This document shows, one piece after another, positions 1 to 12,800 of a stretch of DNA of 64,000 nt. The notes beneath the pieces were generated by a model, which saw only the letters and a program-made list of their open reading frames with translations, searched no databases and was not told the DNA's origin. The DNA is from Istiophorus platypterus. Lineage: Eukaryota; Chordata; Actinopteri; Istiophoriformes; Istiophoridae. Where the stretch lies: positions 18,292,480-18,356,479 of the forward strand of contig CM029124.1 of NCBI GenBank assembly GCA_016859345.1, given 5' to 3'. Within the stretch, counting starts at the first letter, position 1; each line of letters starts with the position of its first letter. Both the position numbers and the translations under genes were made by a program.

Positions 1-375
1 GCTTTGATGCTTCTTGGCACAGAGTTGCCGAAACTCTACTGGAGGGATGAACACCATTCCTCTAAAAGATATCCCTTGATTTAGTGTTTCCATGATGATG
101 GTGGAGAGTATTGTCTAACATGTCCATCCAAAATCTCCCACAGGTGTCTAATTTGGTTGAGTCTGGTAACCACAGAGGCAAAAGTATATGATTTTATGCC
201 CCCGTCGCTGTGTATGTAGGCACTTAAAGTCTCCACTTATGTGTTCAGGTTTTTCCCTTAATTTGACCAATACATAAGGTTAAACAAAACAGTAGATGTT
301 TTATGCTAAAACAATAGTAGATTACACAAGAAGAAAAAAAATTAATCAAATAAGCAAGTTGTCTCTGCACTGTAC
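1..375 (-). other. sipa1l2: intron 14 of sipa1l2 (partial)
   Basis: This begins with the exon 14 donor and runs off the left edge. It is AT-rich intronic sequence in which I see no feature. Confidence 0.85.
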
Positions 376-749
376 CTTGAATGGGATGAGATCTCGCTCA
401 GGTCTCCGATGCTGCCCTCTGTCACATGACTAGATGTGATGGCAGAAGCATAGCCTTGCGGAAAGTACGGCTTCCCATGATCCTCTTCTGACGCCCCGTC
501 TTCATGGTGCTCTGACACCCAGGGGTGTCCCTGCTCCCCCATCCTGCCCTGCAGCAACACCCGGGCCCCAGGGGCCACGCAGGGATTCGTGTCAATGCCG
601 CTGTCTGTAGACGCCCCTTTGATGTAAGTGAGGCCCAGCATATCCGGATCCATCAAGTCTCCAGAGCCAAAGTGCTTATCGTCGCTGTTGCTTGAGGCGT
701 TGCTTGAGAGAGTGTTGCTACTCGAGTGGCTGGAGTTTTTATCACCCGT
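376..749 (-). CDS. sipa1l2: sipa1l2 coding exon 14 (Ser-rich, DSGIDT degron-like motif)
   Basis: Acceptor ctgtaccag|ACG and donor TCAAG|gtacag bound 374 nt, phase 0 to phase 2. The peptide starts [20 protein letters not shown], continues [20 protein letters not shown] and [13 protein letters not shown], then a variable stretch, and ends [20 protein letters not shown] (residues 1300-1305; bases 605-588) matches the phosphodegron consensus DSGxxS/T. The next exon lies beyond the left edge. Confidence 0.95.
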
Positions 750-3700
750 CTGGTACAGAGACAGAGCAAGAGGGGTGAAGGAAACAGAAATGCAGTAAGT
801 CAGATGAGGTCAACCAGTAGCTGCATATAATTCTTACGCTTGTTTTAATGTGCTTGGCCCACTTGACGGGAGGGGTTTAACCATCGGGCTCCATCACGTT
901 CATGTGTCCCTGACTGAGGCGACAGCTTGTTTTCTCGAGTCCCACAGTACTGTCAGGCTAGCTGACAGTAACAGGAAAACATACAACCAGAATATGCTGA
1001 ACGTCACATATTTTGCTTGTAATCTCTTAACTTCTGGATATTCAGATGATCTTGCCCCTAAATCAGTTTAAAAGGGGTATGTAATATTTTCATCAACTGC
1101 TTTCTGATCAGAAAGCCAGAGTTATTCATCGTCGAACTAAGTCAGGCGAACTTAACATCAGTAGATCCAGTGTAGATCAACGGCTGAATCAATTTACAAA
1201 TCAATTTGTTGACCCAGAAAACGGCCTCTAGTGAATGGGGTTAACAGCAAAGCTTAATTTGAGAATTTAAACTCTGATCTCAGGATTATGACCCGTCATG
1301 TTTTTTTCATCATGCTGTGCCCAACACTGCTAAATCATGGAGGTAACTTAAATCACATCACATCTAAAACAGCTAGTGTGATATGAAAAAAACAAGCTCT
1401 GTGCATTAGGGATGTACAGTGCCAAGAGAATGGTTTAAATTTTTATCCGATGCCCTGGGTTAATGCAATACTTGCTGAGAGAACGGAAAGAAGTTGATGG
1501 CTGTATGTGCAAGGCTCCAGCATCAAAGGATAAAGCAAAGAGAAATGGTGTATGGGCCCCAAAAAGATAAATAAGTTAGTGAGGAATATAGAAAAAGGGG
1601 GAAACAAGAGGCTGGGAAACTGAATATATTCAACCATTTAACCTTCTAGGAAAGTATGTCCTAGAAAAGTGTGAGAGAACCACAAATGGTGATGAGACAA
1701 GACGCCCGTTAGCAAGCTGATGAAGGGAAAGTGATAAGTGCAAAGAGCAGCTAGAGGGGACAACATGAGGTTGAACACCCCGATTGAGCTGCTGATTGCT
1801 GCAAAGCCCATAAACAAGGGCAATCTGACCTCACTCTGATTCAAGCAATGATGTGGTGTAAACCAGGTGTGACAGTGCAGAGTTAAGCAGTGCATAAAAC
1901 TCTCCTCCAAACACAGCACACATACTGTAGCGGCTGCATTAAACTTTCAAACATTGTGTCGATCATAGTAAGCTAACAAAGAAAACTATCGAATGTCATG
2001 TGAGCAGCTTCTGTCAGACTGAAATGAAAGTAGGTCAGCCATTTACCCTGGACAGCTTGTTGGGTGAGTCTTTTCCTCCTTCCCTTTGCTTCAGCGGGTT
2101 TAGGATCTTGGTAGAAGGGATGTGCCATTTGGCTTCTGTGCACCGAGAAAAATAAGCATAGAAATGTAGCAGGTTTGAACACACAACACCAATCACATTA
2201 AATGCAGGTGATGAAAGCCCTGGGTCATGTGCCTTTGAAACCATATATTTCCAGACATGATATACACCTGAATAATGAGTACTTATGTTGAAGAAAACAG
2301 ACTTACCTGCAGATCTGGTCCTCTCCAGAGTGGGCTCTCTCTCCCTGTGGATCTCCCCATCTCCCCCCTGGATGTCCACGAGGATAGGGGAGGGACACCT
2401 GCAGAGAGAAAGCGAAGGAAAATGGGCTGTAAATTGAACTAGAGTTAGCTCTGTATTCCAGTCAGAGGAAGGCTTCAACAGATTTACCACGGATGTACAG
2501 CAATTAGCTCAAGATCATTTAAGGTCGAATCACTTGAGCTTATAATAGAATAAAGAAGCTGCCAGACAACCCAGACAAGAGACCTCCTTTCATTCGACCC
2601 GGCGTGCCAGGCGCTCTCTTGCTCTTGACAAAAGGGAAAGAACAGCAAATTTTTCAGTGCAGGTCTTAATTAAACCTTGAAGACCTAATAAAGGTTACAG
2701 CAGATGAACAGAGGCCGAAGCGTCTCATGATCTTTAACAAAGAATCTAACTGGAGATCAATGGATTGTCACCGTGTGTTCTTCAGCACCATGGCAGCTGA
2801 CAGGGCACAGTGAGAGTTCAGCCCACCTTTGAGGCGTCTGACAGAAAAGGCAACAGTTTGGATCTAAGCCTCTTGTCATGGTCTGTAACCATTTACAGAC
2901 AGACTTCAGGCTCTGACAGATTCTGCTCATGTACAAGACCGGGTCTGACAGATGTTCTACCCGTGCTTCCCTGCAAACCATTATCATGAGTGAAAGTAAA
3001 AAAAACAGCAGAATATTGCAAAGAGATCTATACTGAAAAGGGGACAAAACACAACTGGAAAATTTTGATGACAAAAAGAAAATGTGGTGGCTACAGTAAT
3101 GTTAGCAGAAGCTGCAAGTTCTCCCTCTGCTCCAATCTCTTCCTCCTCCTCTCACCAAATTTCAATTTTTGTGATTATTTAAAAAAAAAACAAAAAACAA
3201 ACTCTTTTCAGTGGCTTTCTCCAAAATTGCAGTGTAGTTTGCTAAAGTGGCACTTCAGTCACAGTAGGAAATGGACAAAAAAGAATTTTTTATAATCACT
3301 TCCCATTATAGTTAAGTGCTCATCCTTTTTTAAATCTCCTGAACAGAGGAAGGAAGATGTGCTAAAAGTTACAACAATGACAATTCTGCTGTTTTAATTT
3401 ACAAAGTGCCCATTCCCATTTGAAGGGACCTTCATGTTCTTCTAAACGAAATCATGAAACCAAGGCTTTGGAGTGATGAATTGCAACTCCAACAATATGG
3501 AAAAAAAGTTGCATACACAAAACTCATCATCTTGCATTATCCTCTCTCTCATAAGTTCCGGAAGTTGTATTGGACCATGGTAGGCATAATCTTATTGTCT
3601 CTTTGGATCACTTCCTGCAAAATAATGCAAAAACTGTCCCAATGTGCACCAATGATTTGTTCATTATACGCGGTAAAATTGCTGTCATTTTGCAAAATTA

Positions 3701-4215
3701 CAAGTTCTCAGAAATAGAGCTGGGACTGATCGTAGCTGTTCTCATTCTGCAGAACCGCATAATCCTGGCAGGACTACTTGGAGGCTATTTCAAAAAAAAA
3801 AAAATTAAAACTGCTGTGGTCCCGTACCCATCGTATCCGGGCTGCTGTGACCAGGTGCTGCTGCCGCAGGGTCCTGGATCACTGGAGGAGGACTGGTTAC
3901 TGGGGGAGCTGCGGTAGTGCTGGTCTCCTTTGTTACATGAGGTGACCTGGGGGTTCTCAATATCCTGCATTGTCCTGCAAGGGGGGAAAAGATATACGAG
4001 CTTTAAACACGTTGCCATGGACGATCAAATCTTGGGCTGAATATGAAATTTTTATATATATTCAATTATGGGCTGCATCTATTAACTTCATGGTCTATGA
4101 AACGTCAAATAGCCGTAGAAAATGACCATCGCAGTTTCCCAGAGCCAGTGTGACATCTTTAAATTGTTTATTCTGTTCATCTAACAATTTAAAACTAGAA
4201 GATATAAAATTCATA

Positions 4216-4288
<73 letters not shown>

Positions 4289-6364
4289 AAAGCAGCAACT
4301 CCTTGCTTTTAGCAATTGTATCTGCGTCTTTTCGCATTTTTGGTTAACAAACGAGTTAAAAGACTAGTTTCTTGAAAACGGATGACAGTTACTTTTCTGT
4401 TGATCAAGTAGGTGCTATTACAGTATTTTCAGCACTACTTTATTTGTACAGATTATTGTTTTAAACACTTTTAAACCTAATGCATACATTTGATTTTTAA
4501 CTGCCTAGAAGCTGAAATTTGATCAACTTCCTTCCCTCACTGTCCAGCGTTAATGACTACATTACTGGGTTTCACTCCAGAGAAAAGTCCCTTGGATGTG
4601 AGCACTGTAGGAAATCTGTAAGAAAATTTAAGAACTGTCAGTGAGGGAGAAGGTGTCTAGTTCACCAAAGATAAACAGAAACAGAGATTAGCTATGGTAA
4701 TGAGCCTCAGTGAGTATTCCAGATGGTGAAGCCCCGGGAGTATATAGAGTTAAGGCAGAAGTAGCTTCTGAATGTTAAGAGGATGCTTGAGTTTTCTGCT
4801 TTGAAACACAAACTTGACTTGGCTCCTGAACCATCCACTCACACATGATCCGTTAATGAAGTTCTGCCATTTACCTCCTTTGACTTTAACCATAATCTCA
4901 GCACAACCTATACAAAGTGTATTTCATCATTCCCCAATGAGCTCTGACCTGACTTATTGTCTTGAGACAAAAGGGTTTCTTTGCTTACTTTCTCTTTGCC
5001 AGAAAAAAACCCCCTGCTAACTACGGTCTGGCATGAATTATAAACACTGGATTCTAGTTCTGTCTGCTGCCTAGAGGACTTCCCTTTAACACCAAATATG
5101 CCAAAGTAGGTTATATGACCAGATGGAAACACAACTACAACAACTTAGGCAGGATGGCTTTCACATTAAGTTTCTTCTCTCTAGCTGCATATTTTATACT
5201 GTTCATGTCTTCTTCTTCCTTTTTTTTTAGCTTATATATTTTTCTAATCAGGACCTGGTCTTTATTAACTTGATTCCTTACGTGCATAAAGCTACATCCA
5301 AAACTGGAAATGTGCAGATAAATCTAACAAAAATAATCCAAATGATCAATATATTTCCAAATGCACAATATAAAGAAGCTGAAGCTGATATTTTCTCTGC
5401 ATCAGTCTTTTCTACTTTTCTACATCAGCTTTCATGAGTTTAGACCTCCATGGGAAAGTCACTAAACTGTCAGTAACTCAACTGCAGCACACATCATCAA
5501 ATGCTTGGGCCAGATCTCAACATTTCCTCCTTAGCTGAAGTGTTATTCTCCTCTGTTTGGTCCAGGGGCTTTAAAGTGAAACAGCAGCAGCTGCTTTTTG
5601 TTCTCCTTCTCTCCCTCACCGACATAATGTAAAATTCTTGGGGGAGTATTAAATATATTTTTTTTCCCTCTCTGCACTGAAATAACATTTGAGGCTGCAG
5701 AGATTAGCCGCCAGTCTCACTTGGCTGCATAGTAGGTGTCGTATTTTATGGTGCCAAGTCTGGATTCTGCTTTATGAGGATGGGATGATGCTTTATTTAA
5801 GCAATAAAGATTCACATCTGTCCTACGGCCCAGTGGTTGCCAACCTTTTTGTCAGATGTCCCCCCACAGCCCTGACAGATGTACCACCTGTCATGTTCCA
5901 AAAATGTTCATTTGAGTTGAATATGGGTGTTATTTAACACTATCAATTACATAAAACTGGGTGTTATTACAGTAAGGTTTCAATACCATTGAAATGTAAT
6001 TGTTGATGTGGATTTGGTTAATTCTCTGCCATTTGAGTGACAGAAGTCGGATGTATCCACCACGTCTATTTCAACCACATGCCCATTACTTTTAGCTGTC
6101 AATTACCCATCAGTCATTAGGCTACTTTGAGCTAACTATTTCAACTGTTCATCCATTACTATTAACTCAGTAAAGTTTAACTGTTTAGACTTCTCTGTTT
6201 GCTCCACAGTACTGATGCCTTTTCAGTGATGGCACATAGTGTTCACGTGTCACAGTTAACTCCCATATATGGATTTTTTTTTTAAATGCAATTTTTATTT
6301 ATTTATTTTTTTAAATTAGCTGAGCTACTGAGCCACAGTCTTTGCACATACCCCTGGCAATGAG

Positions 6365-6404
<40 letters not shown>

Positions 6405-9400
6405 CAACCCCTGAGCTTCACGTTGATTTATTTTTCTAGAATACGTGACTTTATAATATTCCCCTCCAGTCCCTCTCCCTCCCTTCTGGCCTCTTCAGTC
6501 TCTGACTCCTTTACCCCCTCCCTCCTCTACTCCCACTCCCTCAGGGATGCTACATATCGTGGTACGGGAAGAGCACTCTCTTTGTTTCTGTAGTAATTGG
6601 ATGAGATGAGCTGAGCCGTGTCAGTGTCCCCATCACCTCCTCCTCGGCAGGGTGCAGGAAGAGGGAGGGAATGGGGAGTAGGAGGAATAAGGAGAGAAAA
6701 AGAGAGGGAGCGAAGGAGAATGGAGTGCTCCCACTGCCAGGAACTCTGATTAGGCAGAGAAGGCAGCCATTATCCCAGTATAGTCGGTACAGGCAACACC
6801 AGGGGGGGTCGGTGTGACACACTGGAAAGGTTATCATGACTGCAGGGGGTTTCATTAGAATGAACAAATCACTGCTTTACATGGCTGAATGGAGATGTCC
6901 GAAAGAGACACAGTCTAGGACAGGAACAAAGTCTAAGTGTGGCTTTATCATCTAAAGGGAGATGAAAGCGAAGCCGTGAATTCATTGGACTAAAATGCTT
7001 CGTTTATATGTATGCAAATAACTGAACAAAATAACAGCCCCTCAAAGTGTTACTGTGGCTCTTTCCTAAATGGGAAAGGCTGAGAGTTCAAAGATTTTAT
7101 CTCAAAAGGATTGGACCTTTTGAACGAAAAGATGTTTGATTGTAAGCTTTGCTCGGTCTAGCTTTATGAAAAGCCTTCAGCAGAAAACTCAACTTCCAAA
7201 AGCATCCAAAAAGCATAAATTTGTTGTGCACTTACTTTTCTGCATCATAAAGTCACTGTGTTATTATCTTGGTATATTTTCATTCTCACAAAAAGACACA
7301 AGATGAAAGTTTTTAGTTGGTAATGGAATGTTTACTACCTTAATATTAGTCTTATTGTACATACTACATTGGGTGAAAGCTTCATGTTGAATAAGATGTT
7401 ACTGATAAAATTGAGGTATCTAGCTAATTATCTGCCTTGAAAGGAGTGGGAGTCCATTTTGGCAGATTTAACAAAATTAATTTTCTGCGGCTCTTTAATT
7501 CATATGTCCAATTATGGGTAGAAGCAAACAAAACACAGTAAAACAGTTTACCTGGACCCATCTGGCAACTTCCTGTCAAAGGAGGTGCTTCGTGGGATGG
7601 CTGCCTGGTGCTGTTGGAGGATCTGCTGGCAGTGCAGGCGATCGGGGCCCTGCGTGGGTGAGCCTCGGGACAGAGGTGGACCAGCAGCTGTGGGCACACG
7701 ATGCCAGGTGGTGTTTCTCCTGAAGGGTGTCTTGTACTCACAAGGCTGACCCTCGCTGTCAACCTTGTACTCCACCATGGGTATGCGGTAGAGCTCGGAA
7801 CAGCCCCTGGGAAAGAGGGGGGATGGGGAAAGGAATTAAAGGTTACAGCAACAAGAGATTAAAACATACAACCTAGTTTAATGGCAGTCATCCCTTCTGA
7901 TAATAGCATCAAAGATCTCAGTTTACCTCTTAATCTAAGCAGTGTCTTTTTGAAGAGGTCCAGTAATTACAATGGGGAACGCAGTATATTAATCTTGGAC
8001 CAAATATAATAAATCATATTTATATAGCCTTATCATAACAGAGGTTATCTCCTAAGATGTATGATTATGATAATGATAATGATGAGACTAATAATAAAAC
8101 TAATGGTTATAATAAAAGGGCTAATAATAACAATACCTATAATATTAAGTAAAATAGTAATTGTCATAATATTTGAAGCAGAAGCTGTTCAGCAGGATCA
8201 TTAGGTCATAGATTCAGACTCTGCAGCATCAGAGGCATTTTGATGTAATGTAATCCATCAAATTACAGTATCACAGAATCCAAAATTATTACTTCAGCAG
8301 TGTGTATATACCTCCGGTTAATTTAAAATTACAATTCATTATTGATGATGTTATAAATCTTAAGAATAAGAGGAATTTAATGGCTCATGATTAGTCATTA
8401 TTATTGCATAAATCCACATTACAATGTTATACAAAATTCTTGGTAATGTAATAACATTATGCTTTTACATTTCACTACACTACATTACACGTTTAATTAT
8501 GGTTTCAGTCCATTAAAACGGGGATTAACATTTCGTTATTGCATCACCAGGCAGGTATTGTACAAAACATCCTGTCAGTAATAATCTCATGATAACAGAA
8601 AGGGGATCCTTACTACATTAAAACACACTGAGGCTGTCAGAAATATTTAGCCAGAAGCAGACATCTACATATGGAATCCTGGTACAGGTGCACACATGAA
8701 CACACTGAGGGATTCCAAGCACATCAGAGAAAAGTCAGAAAACAGTGGAAAACACTTTGCCTGTTTTAATAGAGCTCAAAATCTCAGTTCCCACTTAACC
8801 AGATATCGGTCTCCCCTGAGTAGCTCTACACAGGAGGCTTTTCCTCCGTCCATCTCCATCCCATTACTCCTAACAACATTGAAGATCTCCGGGATGGACA
8901 AGGCCTGTGATGCCATTTCATGCAACATTAATCTCTTGGGCTCTTGAGGTTGGGCAGAGGCTTGGTGTGTATGTTTGAAAGGATGAGTGGTTTACAGGGT
9001 GGTGGGTCAGGGTTAAAGAGCTTTGGCTTTCTGCAAGCTCCCCAAAAGTATCTCAAACATGACCCTAATGATTACATTGCCCTCCCCCTCCTGAGTCTAT
9101 TTTCCTGGATCCACTGTGGGGTGGAGAGCTGTGTATATTTTGCTGTGGTCATATATGTACACACACACCGGGGCTTGAGAAGGGTGTGTTGGCTGATTGC
9201 AAAGGCTGTGGTGGAGGGGGCGAGTAATCCCTCTCAGAGAGACCCTTTCATCAAACTGGGCCACGGGTTGCTGGGTTCTTTACAGCCCGCTTCCCACCAG
9301 AGCCGTGGGTGTTACAAGATATAACGAGAAGATCATCCTTCACTTGTCACATGTCTCTCACATCTGGTCAATGTCAACGCAAAGCCGTCCTTATCCATGA

Positions 9401-9766
9401 TGAAGGGCAATGGTATGCTCTACATCCTCCACATCTCAGTTTACATAATTCATTGACTGTTTGTAGGTAGTATGCATTCCTTGTTCGATAAATGAGACAG
9501 TGAGAATAATGAGCGATATTAAAGCAACTTTCAGAAATGGAAAAGGAATTTATCTTGTTGGACAAAGCTACTGTATATGTACGAGGAGCTCAGAAATAAG
9601 TGATTTAAAAGATAAAATTGTTAAACCATTACTTTTGTTTCCCCTGAGGTCTCTCAATCAGGTTTTGTTCTTGTCAGAAGAAAAGGATGCTAACATGAGT
9701 GTTAAATCCTCGACTGTTTTTTTTTTTTTTTTTAACAAGGCTGCTAACCCCTTCATTACCTTGATT

Positions 9767-9802
<36 letters not shown>

Positions 9803-12800
9803 CCGCATGGTGCATGTGTAGTCATGCCAGGTTGCTGCACATCATTACTCTCTGAACAGGCTAAATCTCGCTAACAGTTTGTCAACAGGAAAGGTCTCAG
9901 CCGTTGTCTCTTGCTGTGTTTTTTTGCACCAGAACGACTAAGAACTGAGAAAGTAAATTTCTCTTATGATCCTAGAATTTTCCCCCTATGCCCCAGAAGC
10001 TCTGCTGGAAATGTAAATACCCATTGTATTGCCCTACCGTATGAGAAAAATACTTCTTGTTTGTATTGTATTGGAGGACTCAGACTCTGTGTATAAATCA
10101 TGGGGTAACAGCAGGAAATCAGTGTTTGGGTCAAGAGTTAAACCTACGCTGGTGGTGGACGAGAGGTTGTTAGATACAGCCAGCCATTAGTAGACGAGGA
10201 AGCCAGGGGCCGGTGAGAAATAATGCTGTCTGCTTCCTCTAGATTCCACCAAGAACGGCTGCTGCACTCTTCCAGCCTAGTGCGAGGGGGTATAAATTAT
10301 ACCGCAATGCCCTACATAAGTGTGTAGAGAAAGAGAAAAATCTACAACTTAAAACTAACATCGAGTCAACTAAATGTAAAGCTATGTCTGACTCACTGGA
10401 GAATCATTTGATAACACAATTGCCACAACTTAATGTGACATTACTAAAATAACATCAGTCATCAGTGGTAGTTTCCAGAAAAAAAAGCAGCGTTCAGCTC
10501 AGTTAGTGGACTGTTGGGGGGGGTGGGTCGGCTTCCTCAGCGAATTACAATAGATCAGTTTGACAACAGGACCTTAGACCTCAGAGAGCTGTCATTCTAA
10601 AGACATGGCCGGCAAATGAGGGACATGCTAATCTATTCCCACAGTCAGAGTCAATCTTGAAGCAAAGTGCCACAGAGGTTGTGACCTCCACCAGCCCTTT
10701 GCAGAACATTGTCAAGAGGTTCATTAAACAAGGTTTGCTCAAATTTGTATGGGTTTGCCAAAAAGGGGCGAAGAAAAAAAACAAAACAAAACAAAAACAA
10801 AACTGTTTTTGTTGATTTCTTTGCAAAGTGATCTTAAGGAAAGAGGAGATCATGTGAAGACTGAGGGGATTAAGCTGAGCAATTGGTGATGCTGGTTCTT
10901 TGAGTTTTGGTTTTGGGTGCTCTCTTTCACAGGATGTCAGCATGGGAAGTGAGAAATCTGGCTTAATTTCAGTCCAGATGAGAATCCATGATGACAAGTC
11001 TGATGACACTTCAAAGGAAAGGTCACAAGTGGCCCTCTGAATGTCACAGGCAATACTCATTATCAGCAGGGGTCTGGTGTGGGCTGAACCCACTTAAGTT
11101 TATGTTACCCACCATCTAAAGCATAACCCTTTGTGATCGAATCCTAAAATGTACAATATGTCGTAATAAAAAAGACAAGAATGATACTCTGAAAAGACAG
11201 TTGCTTTTCTCTCTGTCTTTGTGTCTTGTAGTAATCATCCATTTCAGTCCATATTGTACTGATCCCTTTGTTTACTCATACATCGTTGATGAGCATATAC
11301 CATAACATACAATCACTGCTGTGTTCTATACATTGCATTCCTGTTTCAAAGAGCTAATCTTTTTCCTTTTTTTCTCATTAGTTTGATCCAAGGCTAACAT
11401 GTTGAACTTGTTTAAAGCTTTTCAGAGTGATGATGGAAAGGCCTCTTGTATTGCAGTGGGCTACAACCACATCCTGCCTCCAGTGTAAATAAATACGGGA
11501 CTAGGTAAGGCTAATATTAGAGCCATATCTCCTCTGGCTTTGGACTGAGCAGGGTAAAACTGTTTAAGGCATAAACAGCTTTAAGAGGTTTGCCACAAAA
11601 TGGTGTTATACACTGGTCAAAATGTTCCCTCAAAAGAAATTCTAATTCAACATAATCTTAGCAGCCAGATGACCCCTTCAGTCGTCACTGTATTTGGAGG
11701 AATCACAAAATTAACAACACTAAATAATTTTCTGACAATTTAAAAACAGTGAAGAGGAACCACCCTCCCTTTAGCCCCTGTTCTTATGAAAACATTTTTT
11801 GCTTGTCATAGTAGCAGTGTGGAGCAAGGCCACATTGTCTGGAGGTCATGAGACTCTTGTCCATTGTTGTTAGACTAACCCCCATCTCTTTGGCCACAGG
11901 GGACTGACTGGGGCCTTCGGGCCCCTGCTGAATTCCTTTCCTTTGAGATAATAGTGGAGTAACTGGAGCACTTATTGTTGACTGCAACACTTTAGCAACT
12001 CAAAAGACACAGCAGCAAAAAAAGTTGAGGGCCCTCGAGATTCTTCACCTAACCTCTAACCTCTGGGTTTGTTTGGGGCCTGGGAGAATAATCACAGGAC
12101 CCAAGATGGAGCAATTTGGTTCTCATGGGGCGACGACAAGAAATTGTGTTCCAGTAAGATGGAGGAATTTCCCAGTAGAGCTAAATATCATGGACCAGTA
12201 TGGTATTTTGCTGTACTACCTAGTAATCAGTCATATGCATCTGTTAGCAAATGCCATATATGGGTCAAGCTCAGTCCATTATGCATCATGCCACCCATCA
12301 TGGACATACAGCATGAAATCATGCATACTTTTGGGCAAAGAGTGATTTAGCATGTGTACTTTCAAAACAATCTTTCACTGGATGTCTAAACTACCTTAAC
12401 AAGCTCCAATGGTGCCACTCAAATCAAGCCAGATGTCTACAGCTGGCACATGCCAAAAAGATTCGTTTACTAAACCCCCCATCCTTTAACCACACCCCCG
12501 GGGAGCAGGACACACGTTTGTCGACACAGAACCAGTTTTGGAAGATGTTTGTTTTGTCTGCTTTCTCCTTCCCTGAACTGTGATTATGATTGTATCATCA
12601 TGTATCATCACAGATCATGGTAAGAGGATTAGACGTCAGTTCTGCCAGAGAGGCTGCTGTACTGGATTCACAGATGAGGCACGTTAGCCCACCATCTGGG
12701 GTAGCAAATGTGTTACTCCTCTGCTGCCAAACCAGAACGCAAAGTTGAAACACAGTTAAACATGTGACTACCATCCAGGCTTTGACACACATATACTGTA

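Larger units (their letters stand above)
3975..7551 (-). other. sipa1l2: intron 10 of sipa1l2
   Basis: GT-AG intron of about 3.6 kb. It holds a long (AT)n run, a (GA)n run and facing pyrimidine-rich and purine-rich tracts near 6.5-6.7 kb. No other gene is visible. Confidence 0.85.

Noticed and set aside
3828..3908. Short form of exon 11 as the only exon
   Set aside because: Its acceptor has a poor pyrimidine tract and would lose the Arg before SSPSNQ. The upstream acceptor is much stronger and in frame. Kept only as an alternative form.
10581..11093. 170-codon minus-strand frame in intron 9
   Set aside because: No known domain. It includes low-complexity Phe/Cys from a poly(A)/CAAAA tract, has no splice context, and an extra exon here is not needed for the continuous sipa1l2 frame.
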